A DNA stretch of 64,000 nucleotides from Actinernus sp. WN-2022 (GCA_030867875.1 JAOWCC010001751.1:21350026-21414025); one strand, 5' to 3'. Counted from the stretch's first letter, positions 23,420 through 33,900 are shown. Notes: a model not told the origin generated them from the sequence alone. Numbers and translations are program-made.

Positions 23420-24076
23420 TTGTCATTTGAATCTCTGGGGATTGAGTGCAAACCATCTATACCATAATAAATCTGTTTAACGTTGCAGCTCGGTGGTATA
23501 TTAAATAAACGGCTTTTTTCCACTAGCTAATTTATTGGAATCGCATTAAATGGCGCCGGCTTTTAGAAGGTTGACTTGCCTGTATTTTTATTATGCATAT
23601 TTTAATTAACTTAACATGAAATGAGGGTGGAAGGTAGATAGGAATTCGTATCTTTTGTACTTTGCTATTTTATTTTTTTATTTTTTTTATGACGAGATGT
23701 TGTAAATAAAGACGAGTTCATTGATTCCCGAATTCTGATTGACAAAGCATACAAAATTTAATCGTTTTAGAAAACGCACGACGAGCTATATAGCAAATTA
23801 TTACTGATGTGACTTATATAACACGTGAAAGTACTTGGGCTTTCACCTAACGAAATTTTCTTCAGCTTTCTTCGCAATCACTCGAATTACCATTCTAGAC
23901 TACAACTGTTTAGTGAATATGGTTAAATTACTAGTACTCACCGATCCTGGAGAAGCTTCGCATAGAATACCCCTTGGGCTTCCAAGACAGCCGTTCTGAT
24001 CATACCTTCTCGATCTCATGAATAATTAATGAGTACAACAGCCAATGGGGTCATCCCTTTTTGGTCAGGTGAAACC
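23420..24076. other. No recognisable gene
   Basis: No coding, RNA gene or transposon recognised. Confidence 0.35.
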
Positions 24077-24147
24077 CAATCAAATGACAGATGAATCTTG
24101 ATATCCAATCAAATGACAGATGAATCTTGATATCCAATCAAATGACT
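24077..24147. repeat. 36-bp tandem repeat
   Basis: The unit CCAATCAAATGACAGATGAA followed by TCTTGATAT is repeated twice, with a third start CCAATCAAATGA. Confidence 0.85.
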
Positions 24148-24340
24148 ATCAATTACTATAATAGTAGCCTGCAATGCAGGCGTTTTATTTGGGAAACCGC
24201 AATATATTTGGACGAGGGAAGAATGGCGCGAGGACAAAAAGGAAGTAGGGGGAGGGGAGGAGAAGGGAAGGGAAGGGAACGCCTGCCCGCAACGCCTGTG
24301 ATTTTGAAAAACGCCTCCTAATTAGTTATGCATGTCTGAT

Positions 24341-24917
24341 CTGGGCTTTTTCTTCGGGTAGAAGAGCACAGAATGCGTCATCAGAATGGAATTTATGAAT
24401 ATATATTCAGTCCATAGAATTTAAAAGAAAAGAAAAGTTAACGACCATATTCAAGCGCATAAATAAAATTATTTCAAGCACTTCTATTAAAACTATGAAC
24501 TTCCTGTTACATATGTAAGAACTACGATGGTGCCTGATTCTAATTTTGAATTTATTTCGAAAGTAAAGTGCTGTTTTCATATTCTTTCGAGTTATATTCC
24601 CATCTAATGATGTGCAAACAATGCTGCATGTGAACGAACCCAACACTGCGGTTACATCGCATCAGATTGTTTATCTTGGTGGCGGCCAAATTGCTATAGA
24701 AAACTTGTTACAAAAACACTAATTAAAATCGCTTGATATCAGAGAAGTTACGTTGATGATTTAGAGGTTGAGAACCCGGTTAATTTTGGAAGAAATGTAC
24801 ATTTTCTGAGGCCTACAATCAGCGACGAATTTTTGACAGATCAGGGCTTTCTTCGGGTAGAAGAGCACAGAATGCGTCATCAGAATGGAATTTATGAATA
24901 TATATTCACATAGAATT
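24341..24917. repeat. Direct repeats of ~80 bp, 500 bp apart
   Basis: GGGTAGAAGAGCACAGAATG followed by CGTCATCAGAATGGAATTTA occurs at about 24341-24425 and again at 24841-24917. The spacer has no recognised gene. It may be remnant ends of an inserted element or a local duplication. Confidence 0.75.
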
Positions 24918-24991
24918 TAATGAACATGGGCTGAAATCACTGTAGATTTCCTCTTGATATGATTCTAATCAATATCTTTCATAAGCCTTGA

Positions 24992-25344
24992 CGTACTGTT
25001 GGTAGGTCACCCTGTCGTTGCTCCGAGTGTGGAAATGTGGAAATCTGGCAATGTGGAAATGTGACGGAACGTACTGTTGGTCACCCTGTCGTTGCTCCGA
25101 GTGTGGAAATGTGGAAATCTGGCACTGTGGAAATGTGACGGAACGTACTGTTGGTCACCCTGTCCTTGCTCCGAGTGTGGAAATGTGGAAATCTGGCAAT
25201 GTGACGGAACGTACTGTTGGTCACCCTGTCCTTCCTCCGAGTGTGGAAATGTGGAAATTTGGCAATGTGGAAATGTGACGGAACGTACTGTTGGTCACCC
25301 TGTCCTTCCTCCGAGTGTGGAAATGTGGAAATCTGGCAATGTGG
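24992..25344 (+). repeat. 74-bp minisatellite, five units, open in all three frames
   Basis: Units start CGTACTGTTGGTCACCCTGT at 24992, 25070, 25144, 25210 and 25284. Lengths are 78, 74, 66, 74 and a partial. Each unit contains TGTGGAAAT subrepeats. Because 74 is not a multiple of 3, successive units read in rotating frames, and all three are open: one gives CDGTYCWSPCPSSECGNVEI, another VTERTVGHPVLPPSVEMWKS. The last unit runs directly into the DIRS Gag frame. Confidence 0.85.
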
Positions 25345-25888
25345 TTATTCTTTCCAAAATTACTCAGGAAATCAGCCGGTGGGCAACGCAACGAGGCCCT
25401 TCAGAAGGTCCGGAACTTGCTTTGGTTGCGGGAAACCTGGTCATTGGAGGTCAGAATGTCCACTATTAATGGCCACGATACAGCAGGCCTCGTTTCAGCC
25501 GGCAGCTAATAAGGCACACTTCATTCCAAAGTTAAGTATTTCCTTTGATCAGTGTGATAGTTCATTTGTAAACGCAGATCAAGTATCCCCAATTGAAATT
25601 ATTAATTCGGGCCTTCCATTCATTGGCCCACTCCCAGAATCAGGAGTAGAAGAGATTTCTGAGAGACCACCGTTCCTGTGTAACGAAACTATGGGAGATA
25701 ATATTCTTCACACTAATTACGATCATAAGGAACTGTCTTCCCCCAAAGGAAGATTAAAGGCTAGTCTAGAGCACTGGGAATGCCTTAATCCGTCCGAATT
25801 TATTTTAGATACTATTAAACTAGATTATAAGCTTCCCCTTGTTACTTCTCCAGAATCTATTTTCTTAAGGAATAATTTATCTGCCTAA
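25217..25888 (+). pseudogene. DIRS-like Gag with zinc knuckle, fused to minisatellite peptide
   Basis: A 223-residue open frame. The first ~42 residues come from the minisatellite and are Cys/Trp rich. It continues YSFQNYSGNQPVGN and then the zinc knuckle CFGCGKPGHWRSECP (CX2CX4HX4C, codons 25418-25459), followed by about 130 acidic residues leading toward pol. In DIRS elements Gag precedes an RT-RNase H polyprotein, and that order is kept here. The usual Gag N-terminus is missing, apparently replaced by the repeat array. The nucleic-acid-binding role is inferred from the knuckle. Confidence 0.7.
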
Positions 25889-25889
25889 A

Positions 25890-27580
25890 ACAATGAAGAA
25901 TTTGTTTCATCTGCAATAGAGCAGCTCTTAGCTGTTGGTAGTGTCAGTATAAGTTTCTCACATTCCCACAGTAGTTAACCCGCTTTCCGTTTCCATAAGG
26001 GAGGATGGCAAGAAACGTCTGATTCTTGACTTAAGGCATGTCAACCCCCATTTGTTTAAATTTAAGTTTAAATGTGAAGACGTAGATACTTTTATCCAAT
26101 TGCTTCACCCAAACCAATTCTTATTTACATTTGACGTTAAGAGCGCTTACCATCATGTTGAGATTTTGAGGAGCATTGTGAATTTTTAGGGTTTTCAAGG
26201 GGCAACAGCAATTTTTTGTGTTCAATGTTTTGCCTTTCGGTTTATCTACAGCGCCCTATCTTTTCACTAAATTGCTCAGACCCTTAGTCGCCAAGTGGAG
26301 AGGGGAAGGTAAATCAGTTTGCGTATATTTTGATGACGGCATTGGCGCTAATTTCAACTATAATTCTGCCAAAGCAGACTCTTTAGCCATAAGATCAGAC
26401 ATTCTTTGGCTAGGATTTCTCTTAAGTGAATCTAAATGCTACTGGGATCCTAAGCCAACCGCTACTTGGCTAGGGCATATATTTCATATGATAGAGAACA
26501 AGTTGTTCATAACTCCCGAAAGGATCCTCAAGTTTAAGAACTCCCTTTCTAGTATGCTGTGTAGTTATGCTACAGATCCTACTAAGCTGGTCCAGGTCAA
26601 GCTTATTGCTCAAATTGCAGGCCAGCTAGGTTGTTTCTATGTCCAGAGGCGTCGGTCCTTTGGTATTTTTTCACTCTAGGCATCTGTATAAGATTATCGA
26701 ATCTAGAACTTCCTGGACGGCTTTTGTTCCCTTGTCTAGCGCTGTAATTAATGAATTGCAATTCTGGTCTCAGAATGTTGACCATCTTAATGGGGTAGAG
26801 CTTTTTTCACAGCCAGTACAGTTCGATAACTTAGTTTTCTCAGATGCGTCCAGCATCGCTTACGGAGGTTATACTATTTCTAATGAGAACGCCCTTTTGT
26901 GTCAAGGTCTACCATAGAATGTGGAGAGAACTGAAGGCAGTAGACAACATGCTGTTGTCATTGTGCGAAGAATTGAAGTACCACAGATTGCAATGGTTTA
27001 CAGATAACCAAAACGTGGTTAGAATCATCACTAGGGGCAGTATGAAAGAAGATCTTCATTCTTTAGCAGAGAATTTTCATTACATTTGTTCACACAATCA
27101 TATCCAAATTTCACCAGTGTGGATTCCAAGAGAATCTAATACAGTAGCAGATCATTTGAGCAAATGTTCAGATACGGATGATTGGAGCATTCAACCACAC
27201 ATTTTCAGATGGTTAGAGGACGTCTAGGGCCCCTTTTCTATAGATAGGTTCGCTACCCCATACAACAGCCAATGTCAGAGATTCAATTTAAGATTTTGGA
27301 CTCAAGGTTGTGAAGCAGTCGATGCTTTTTCGGTCAGTTGGCACAACGACAACAGCTGGGTTGTTCCACCTAACAATAAGATTATACTCGCAATTAAGCA
27401 TTTCAAGCTTTGCGAAGCTAGGGGTACCATTATTGTTCCATTTTGGAAAAGTGCTTCCTTTTGGACCATCATTTGCCCTGATGGAGCACATTTTGCAGAA
27501 TTTGTAACCGACTGGGTTGGTATTCCCGAGTTTCACTGTCCTTGTACAGTCAAAGGTAGAGCACACATGCAGCAACATAT
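25890..27580 (+). pseudogene. DIRS-like RT, RNase H and methylase-like region
   Basis: RT: KKRLILDLRHVNPHLFKFKF, then FTFDVKSAYHHVEI (motif A Asp), a stop near 26188, then FNVLPFGLSTAPYLFTKLLR and VCVYFDDGIG (motif C, YFDD where YLDD is usual). RNase H follows after shifts: FSDASSIAYGGYTIS, LQWFTDNQNVVRIITRGS and IPRESNTVADHLSK, keeping the acidic residues expected. Then IDRFATPYNSQCQRFNLRFW, VDAFSVSWHNDNSWVVPP and GTIIVPFWKSASFW match the region at the end of DIRS pol often described as methylase-like. Stops at 26188 and 27225, and shifts near 25960, 26640 and 26910, make it non-functional. Confidence 0.75.
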
Positions 27581-27859
27581 TTACTGGTGATTTCTTAACT
27601 TTTAGAATGCTAGGTTTGAAGATAGACTGCATGCACCACACAACGTGTCAGGTTGTCCAATAGGGGATTTTGCACGTCAGACTTGGGTTTATGTAATCAA
27701 TGTTTGTGATTCACGGTAGTATATGTACAGTGGCTTTGTTTCAGTGTCAGGCCCACAGGTGGTCTTATTACTTGAATATATTCAGAATGCAGACTGATTT
27801 AGGCCCACAGGTGGCTTTTTGCTGGAAAATATTGCATAATTACCTTTCAAATTATGCAT

Positions 27860-28945
27860 TACCGATTAAACTATGTGGTTTACAGGTACTTATTACTATT
27901 TCTTTCAGATGTAAAAGCTGTCAGTTCAGCCATGGGCTCTTTGGAAAGTTATTCGAAGCTTGTACAGCATCCAAGGACCCACAGTTGATACAATTAGCAG
28001 AAGTTGTACAAAACATTGCCTTACATTCTAAGGTAGATGGAACTGTCAGAAATTATATTCGTTCTTTCAACCGCTGGGTTAGCTTTGCAGAAAGTAAGGA
28101 CTTTACTGTTTTTCCGGCCAAATCTATTGATTTAGCTCTGTTCATAGGTCAATTGGCTTTAGATACCAATTCCGTTTCAGTTTTACAAACAACTTCAGCG
28201 GGTATCACCTGGGTTCATGAGCTAGCAGGTCTTCCCATGCAGTCCTATGCATGCATAACTCATTTATTAAAAGCATTCTAGAAGGAGTTAAAAGGCAGTA
28301 TTCTAAGCCAACTATAAGAAAAGAGCCAATAGCAGTCGATACTCTAACCTCGCTATGTAATAAATATCAACATAGTTCAAACCTCCTAGAGATAAGAGAT
28401 ATTACTATGGCTCTTCTATTGTTCGTAGGCTTTTTGCGTTACAATGAGCTAGCTGCTCTGCGTGTTAAGGATGTTACATTTAAGGATAATTATCTTACAT
28501 TACAAATAGCTAAAAGTAAAGTAGATCAGTATAGAGAAGGTAAAGAATTATTCATTCATCGTTCAGACAAGATCACATGTCCTTATTTAGCACTTCAAAA
28601 ATATTTCAGCCTGGCAGGCTTGTCCAGTAGTAGTGATTCAGCTCTTTTCATTTTTCGCCCTTGTTTAAGTCAGGCAATGGGCACAAGCTGATTTATAAAA
28701 ACAAATGCTTAAGCTATACTAGGGCCAGGCAGGTTATTCTCGGTAGGTTAAAGGAATTTACCGACGTTTAAAAATTAGGCCTTCATTCCTTTAGGGCAGG
28801 CGGGGCTACTTTAGCTGCCAACTCCAATGTCAATGAAAGGTGTTGGAAGAGGCATGGCCGCTGGTCAACAGACTCCGCCAAAGATCGCTATGTTAAGGAC
28901 TTTATTGAGCATAAGCTTGAAGTTACCAAGAGTTTGGGTCTTTAA
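27860..28945 (+). pseudogene. DIRS-like tyrosine recombinase
   Basis: SAM-like N-terminal part: SKVDGTVRNYIRSFNRWVSF and SIDLALFIGQLALDTNSVSV. Catalytic part: LLLFVGFLRYNELAALRVKD carries the first Arg (codon 28437). After a shift between about 28690 and 28770 come LHSFRAGGATLAANSNVNER (HxxR at 28784-28795), WKRHGRWSTDSAKDRYVKDF (HGRW and the nucleophile Tyr at 28889) and a stop at 28943. So all of R, HxxR, H and Y are preserved, but the frames are broken at about 28265 and 28690. The role would be integration of a circular cDNA intermediate. Confidence 0.8.
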
Positions 28946-29026
28946 TTCACATTCATCATTATAATACTTAAGTTAACTTAATAATATTATATATTTTCAT
29001 TTATTTCCCTTTCTCAGTGTTGCTAT

Positions 29027-29648
29027 AGCTTTTGCAGCAGCCAGCCAAGCCTTAGTTTGTTTTGGTCGTTATTATCAGGATATAACGATAGTGTGAACTG
29101 GATATTTTGATGCGCTTTGCAAAATAGCAGCAAAATGATGTTCACATGCAAGGTCGTTATACTCAGAGCCATTCGGTTGGCTCTTATGTAATGAGTTGTT
29201 GTTTTAGTAGCGATGATCGCTCAACCATCGCATGCATATAAATGGTTGTTTGTTAGGAATTGGGCAATCTAGGCAAAGCTGCTGCATAATTCACATCGTA
29301 TTTTGTTTTATTTTATTCTCTTTATGTATTAAGGTTTAAGTTAAATGCCAATTGTTGTTATTCACTATAAGTTTAGTCAAGAGACCATTACTAATGGTCT
29401 CTTGGTTTAGTTAATTAGTTGTACCGGTCCTTCTCCTCCAGGACTATGCCTGTATTGCATTAGGGGAGGTACAGGTTTCCCCTGATTCAGGAGTTTTTCC
29501 TGGCTGGCACCAGGCTACGGTACGTTATCGGCACTAACTTAATTGTGCTTTGTTAAATAAAGTGGCCATGCAGCTTTTGCAGCAGCCAACCACTCAAGCC
29601 TTAGTTTGTTTTGGTCGTTATTATCAGGATATAACGATAGTGTGAACT
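29027..29648 (+). repeat. Terminal direct repeats of the DIRS-like element
   Basis: AGCTTTTGCAGCAGCCA...AGCCTTAGTTTG...TCGTTATTATCAGGATATAA...GTGTGAACT occurs at 29027-29099 and 29572-29648, the second with a 4-bp insertion. Between them is about 470 bp of non-coding sequence. This resembles the B1-A2-B2 part of split direct repeats in PAT/Ngaro-type elements, but A1 at the 5' end is not seen. Confidence 0.65.
29378..29404. other. Perfect hairpin in the DIRS terminal region
   Basis: CAAGAGACCATTA and its reverse complement TAATGGTCTCTTG are separated by one C. 13-bp arms with a 1-nt loop make a near-perfect 27-bp palindrome in the segment between the terminal repeats. Confidence 0.8.
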
Positions 29649-30080
29649 AGGCCTAGTATGTGGGATGGACGCTGTGACATAGGCCTGGTATGTGGGATGG
29701 ACACTCCTGGTTATGGGCTCCTGGCGATGTATTATGATCGAGTATGTGAATGAAACGTTCTATATTATTCTGCATGTTGCCTCCCTCCCATTGAGCTCGC
29801 TTTTGATTGGACCAGAGCGAAAGCAAACAAACTTGACGACATTTTACTAAGGGGTATCGATGGACCATTAGAGTAGTGAATGGGAGTGGGGCAAACCCCT
29901 CAAACATTTGCGCAAGGCAAAATAGAATACACAGCATGATCACTACAAATCACTACTATCGGGATTATTTAGCCACTGGAATGTTAAATCCTATAAATGT
30001 CACATGAATCGTGCAAAAAATTAGTAAAAAAGTATTTTTGCGGTAGAGATGGGCAAAACAAATCCCAGTGCTTTAAAAAC

Positions 30081-31214
30081 TTTAAGACCCTTTAGCACGC
30101 CCCGTGATGCTTTGCGCGAAACAAGTATTTTAGTGGACCACGAAATTCAGTTCTGGGACCGGCGATGTATACATGTAAAGAATCTGCTTGCATCGTTGTT
30201 GTTACCGCTGATAGTTACTATTATACACGCACATACGATGAATACTCTTCTTAAGAACTTATTTAGGGCATTCTTTCAAATATTGAACCAAAATTTGCTG
30301 ACAATTTTTGTGACATCCAACGGCCTAGGAAATCCGAGATGGCGGCAGCGAAGACAACCGCCGAGAAAATTGTCACGGTCTGTCTTCCTTCCTAAAACGA
30401 AGGTAAGAAGAAAGAAGATCATTCGCCGATAATTCTTCGATCTTTCAGTTAGGGAAACACAAGCAACTGCGGTGAGTTTGGAGAGTATTCTGTGTTCTTG
30501 CTTTTCTGAGTACATTTGTAAATAGCCGGCGACTTAGCTGATGCCGAGCGGATGACTCGATCTGGCTGTTCAAAGGACAGTCGATTCTCCAACGGTATGA
30601 TACTCGTGTCAGTTTCCTAGTTGCGTGTATATCAGTGGATAAACTCAAAGAATACCTTACCGTTCCTCCATGCTACTAATTCCGATATTTAGTAGCTCGT
30701 AAGTGTTCAAACCGAAGTCAAGTCAACGCAAATACTTTGTTTACTTAGCGATCGGTCAGTACACACACTTATAATATTCTCCTCAGCGAGAAAATAAAAT
30801 TATCGCTGCTACTGATTTTTGCTGTATGTTGTTGCTTGACTTATTCCTCGTCTAGATTATTAGTTAGATGTGTATTTGATCAAGAATCGAACTGTTTGCG
30901 TTCTATAATCTCGTATGAAATGCATAACTTTTAGGAAAATCCTAGAACGCGCTGAATAATTAAACGTCCTGCATCAAGTTATCTTCCAAGTTCTACCGTT
31001 GTGGATTAATGAAGAAGTCTCAGCTTTCAACGCTGAATCGATTTTAGGGCTTTTAGTTATTTCTTAAACTAGGCATTATTTCCGTTTATATAAAGTTTCA
31101 TAGAATTTTGACGATTGTTGAGTTACTTGTTGAATTAGGCGCTCATCGGGTCACAGTGAACACGAAATCAAAACGAAAACACTGGTATCACGGGGCGTGC
31201 TAAAGGGTCTTTAA
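30081..31214. mobile_element. 1.12-kb non-autonomous DNA element with perfect 23-bp TIRs
   Basis: GACCCTTTAGCACGCCCC onward (30086-30108) is an exact reverse complement of 31187-31209 over 23 bp. TTTAA lies immediately outside both ends (30081-30085 and 31210-31214), a plausible 5-bp target duplication. There is no transposase motif inside. The interior contains GAGATGGCGGCAGCG with codons MAAAKTTAEKIVTVCLPS, a stop, and a GTAAGA donor-like site, which looks like a captured 5' exon. Confidence 0.75.
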
Positions 31215-31450
31215 CTTGACTGTTCTGATCCTGCCGGTAACTGAACCTCAAACTAAAACGATGTTTCCTATCACTATTTCCTTTCGGAAATGTCACATTA
31301 ATGGATTTGTCAAATTAATTCCTCTAATCGATAGTGTGTCTGTCGAGGAACTATACGTTTATACAAATAGAGTCCTAACTGACAGGAATCGCTCACTATA
31401 GAATGTATGGTAAGCTACACTTGAACTTCGCCAAATTCTCCATTATAGTT

Positions 31451-31632
31451 CAGATTCTGAGGCCTATGATCTAAAGTGAGGCTGACGGTCTTTGGGGCTA
31501 TGCCATGCTGACGAGTCCTAACAAGGACGAAACAGCTGTACATGGTTGCCACTCTACCGGTAATAAGATGTGAGCATGCGTATTAGACGCTAGCTACGTC
31601 ATAGCGTGTGTTGGGTAGTGCCATGCAACGTG
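31451..31632 (+). mobile_element. Hammerhead-bearing short repeat, copy A (retrozyme-like)
   Basis: About 180 bp that align closely with 47876-48042 from CAGATTCTGAGGCCTAT to GTAGTGCCATGCAACGTG. The block holds one complete hammerhead ribozyme. CCATGC, its stem I strand, recurs 118 nt downstream (31621) without the catalytic core, which may mark the start of a lost next unit. No open frame. The design resembles animal retrozymes, small non-coding retroelements with type I hammerheads that give circular RNAs. Confidence 0.7.
31503..31545 (+). ncRNA. Hammerhead ribozyme, type I, copy A
   Basis: All core elements are in place. Stem I CCATG (31503-31507) pairs with CATGG (31541-31545). Core CTGACGA is at 31508-31514. 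Stem II GTCC/GGAC (31515-31518, 31525-31528) has loop TAACAA. GAAA is at 31529-31532. Helix III is ACAG/CTGT with no loop (31532-31539), and the cleavage triplet GTA ends at 31540. GGC (31497-31499) and GCC (31548-31550) can extend stem I beyond an internal loop. Self-cleavage is inferred from the match to the consensus. Confidence 0.85.
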
Positions 31633-31692
31633 TTTGTATTTAGACTCGTTCTATGAATGATTTGTGGTTTAAAATGGTTAGGGTTTTTTTTT

Positions 31693-31712
31693 GGGGGGGG
31701 GGGGGGGGGGGG
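31693..31712. repeat. Homopolymer G20
   Basis: Twenty consecutive G between the hammerhead repeat and the hairpin array, preceded by a T run. Length is probably unreliable. Confidence 0.9.
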
Positions 31713-31762
31713 ATTAGGTTTTTAGATGGTCCATACATTCTCTAGTGAGCGATTCCTGTCTT

Positions 31763-32265
31763 TAGGAGCACATCTGTCTCGGGACTATCGGCTGATAGTT
31801 GCCCGTGGAAATTTGATGTTCTTAAAACAAAATATAAGCCCGAGAACGTATATGCTAGTTTTAAGAACATCAAATTTCCAAAGGAAACTATCAGCCGATA
31901 GTAGTTCCGAGACAAACACACTATTTGTCGTTATTGTTTATCCGCTCTCAGCGGGCACTATTATACAAATAGACTGTGTCCGTCGAGGAACGATCGGCTG
32001 ATAGTTGCCCGCGGAAATTTGATGTTCTTAAAACAAATATAAGCCCGAGAACGAAGTTCGAGGGCTTGTATGCTAGTTTTAAGAACATCAATTTCCAAGG
32101 GAAACTATCAGCCGATAGGTCCGAGACAGACACAGTCTGTTTGCGTTATTGTTCAACACAAAATTGTCTTTCGTGCTCAGCGGGCACTATTATACAAATA
32201 GACTGTGTCCGTCGAGGAACTATCGGCTGATAGTTGCCCGCGGAAATTTGATGTTCTTAAAACAA
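31763..32265. repeat. Tandem array of hairpin (foldback) units
   Basis: Two full hairpins (about 31763-31920 and 31971-32129) and a third left arm (32202-32265) share CTATCGGCTGATAGTTGCCC then GGAAATTTGATGTTCTTAAA, mirrored by TTTTAAGAACATCAAATTTC and ACTATCAGCCGATAG. Units are preceded by CAGCGGGCACTATTATACAA. The period between units 2 and 3 is 231 bp. A lone GTGTGTCTGTCGAGGAACTA near 31335 suggests more copies once lay to the left. Confidence 0.8.
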
Positions 32266-32529
32266 ATAAGGGAGAACATTTGCTCTTGTTAGTGTCCAGG
32301 CCAGTGCGGACAGCTTATTTCCGTATTCCGCATGCGTAATGTAGTCGTTGAAAGAAATAAAGCAGATGACTGTCAACACAGAGGTCAAACGTGAATCCAA
32401 AACCCCTATATCGACGAGCTTTCGTCGAATTCGTCACCAATAATGAGGAAAAAGGAAAAAAGGATAATAAACTTTACGATGAGGGAGCGAGTAAAAATAC
32501 TTAGAAGTGGTACCATTCGGTGATGAAAC

Positions 32530-32759
32530 TATATATAGCCCGCTCTTATTATAAGTATTCGCATTGAAAGACCTTAGTGTTCCTTCAGACAGTTCAGAGT
32601 TTCCCTGACAAACCGGTCAGTCTTATTTTGCGGGATTATATCGAGAAGTTAAGAGAAAAATATATTCTGAGACGATCGAAAGCGGGACGATCCAGGGTTT
32701 GTGTTGAACAGGATATGTTCGAGACAGGACTCACAACGACAGTAAAATATTTTACATGA
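32530..32759 (+). other. TATA-like motif before a short open frame; uncertain
   Basis: CTATATATAGC at about 32530 is followed by an open frame to 32759 containing FPDKPVSLILRDYIEKLREK and ending at a stop. There is no ATG at its start and no recognised domain. Promoter-like context is the only reason to list it. Confidence 0.2.
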
Positions 32760-33094
32760 GAAAGAAACCAAGACTGTCTATCAGCAGTTAAAAAAATAAC
32801 GTAAATATAAGTCCTAAATTCGACTCATAACACCAGTGTTTGCTTATCAATGTTTGCTTAATATTATTAGTGTCATGAAATGTGTCCGTGCTACAGCCTA
32901 GGACAAGGGAATTACTCTAATCGAAATCTCAGACATCCATACTTCTAAACAAAGATAGAATAGTTTAAATTAGACTGCCAGGCCGGTATCAAGTATTTTG
33001 AAAACCGTTCCCGGCTGCCGGGTATCTAGCCATGCACAGTGTAAAATAAACTTGTGCTGAATCACTCCAATATTTATAGTAAAACTGTACTTAC

Positions 33095-33225
33095 TTGTCA
33101 ATTTCGTGCATAAAAGATGGACATTCAGCGCGTTGTGAGCCAGCATTTCCAGTATGTTGCTCCCCGAGCGCTTCGACGACAGGAAGAACCAGTATTGCAA
33201 GCAGATGCAAGATTTTCGTTGTCAT
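33095..33225 (-). CDS. First coding exon of a predicted secreted protein
   Basis: From ATG (33225-33223) the minus strand encodes MTTKILHLLAILVLPVVEAL then GEQHTGNAGSQRAECPSFMH and EID. It has a short basic N-region, a hydrophobic core LHLLAILVLPVV and a likely signal-peptidase site after EALG. The exon ends in phase 2 at AA|GTAAGT (donor at 33094). A TATA box lies 112-119 bp upstream. Reading through the donor would stop at once, so splicing is expected. I could not identify the next exon; candidates below 33090 hit stops. A secreted, possibly Cys-containing small protein is likely; its function is unknown. Confidence 0.6.
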
Positions 33226-33336
33226 TTTGACCGCGCTTATTCGTTACGAATGTGGGCAAACTATACATCAAAACGTGGGAAATTCAATAGACTAATTAAA
33301 TTCGGTTGTAGGTTTTTGACTGGTTCTTTTCCCAGC

Positions 33337-33344
33337 CTTTTATA
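33337..33344 (-). promoter_or_regulatory. TATA box for the secreted-protein exon
   Basis: On the minus strand, GGGCTATAAAAGGCTGGG is a strong TATA motif. Transcription would start near 33310, leaving a leader of about 85 nt before the ATG. Confidence 0.6.
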
Positions 33345-33657
33345 GCCCAGACTTCCCTGGCATATGCCCAGAAATAGAGGAACGCCTTGTATATTTTGAT
33401 TCAACCGGTCGAAAACAATTGCAAATTGACCGCGGAAAATAAGCGACTATGGGGTTTAAACTATTAAAACTACAGAGAAAAGACATTATTGTTTTGTATT
33501 CCGTTCATAGGTTTTTTAGTTTTTTATTTACGAGGCATAACATTAACAAATTGCAAGAAAATTGCGTAATTTTGGCGAACAGTTGAGTGAACTCCCGGAG
33601 GGGGCGTGAGCGTGACTCACGTCTAGTGACCTTTTGTTAAACGGAAGTTTGATATGT

Positions 33658-33900
33658 AATAGGAGATATTGTAGTTGAGTCTACTAATAGCAGTTTCAGC
33701 GGTATTGACCCAAACGCCTCACTTCAATGTAATGAAGCGCTATTCAAACTGTGTATCTAAATTAGTCGTGCTTGTTTAGGAGGGTGTTGGTGTCGTGTAA
33801 GAATGATGGTTTCAATGGCGCTTCATTACATTGAAGTGAGGCGTTCGGGTCAATACCGCTGAAACTGCTATTCGTAGACTCAACTACAATATCTCCTATT
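33658..33900. repeat. Foldback (long inverted repeat)
   Basis: AATAGGAGATATTGTAGTTG at the left is mirrored by CAACTACAATATCTCCTATT at the right. The arms are about 89 bp (33658-33746 and 33812-33900) with a few mismatches and a ~65-nt loop. Confidence 0.85.

Larger units (their letters stand above)
25345..29648 (+). mobile_element. Decayed DIRS-type tyrosine-recombinase retrotransposon
   Basis: The order is zinc knuckle, reverse transcriptase, RNase H, a C-terminal methylase-like region, tyrosine recombinase, then a repeat-containing terminus (73-77-bp direct copies at 29027-29099 and 29572-29648). This matches the DIRS/PAT group, which integrates through a circular intermediate with a tyrosine recombinase in place of a DDE integrase. 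Several frameshifts and stops separate the blocks. No 5' partner of the terminal repeats was found; the 5' end appears lost at the minisatellite. Confidence 0.8.

Noticed and set aside
25018..25278. Separate cysteine-rich gene from the minisatellite
   Set aside because: The peptide exists only as frame-rotating translations of the repeat; no start context or splice sites.
33658..33900. A further Penelope-type hammerhead in the 33.7-kb foldback
   Set aside because: CGCTGAAACTGC gives a GAAA box but there is no CTGANGA at the right spacing.
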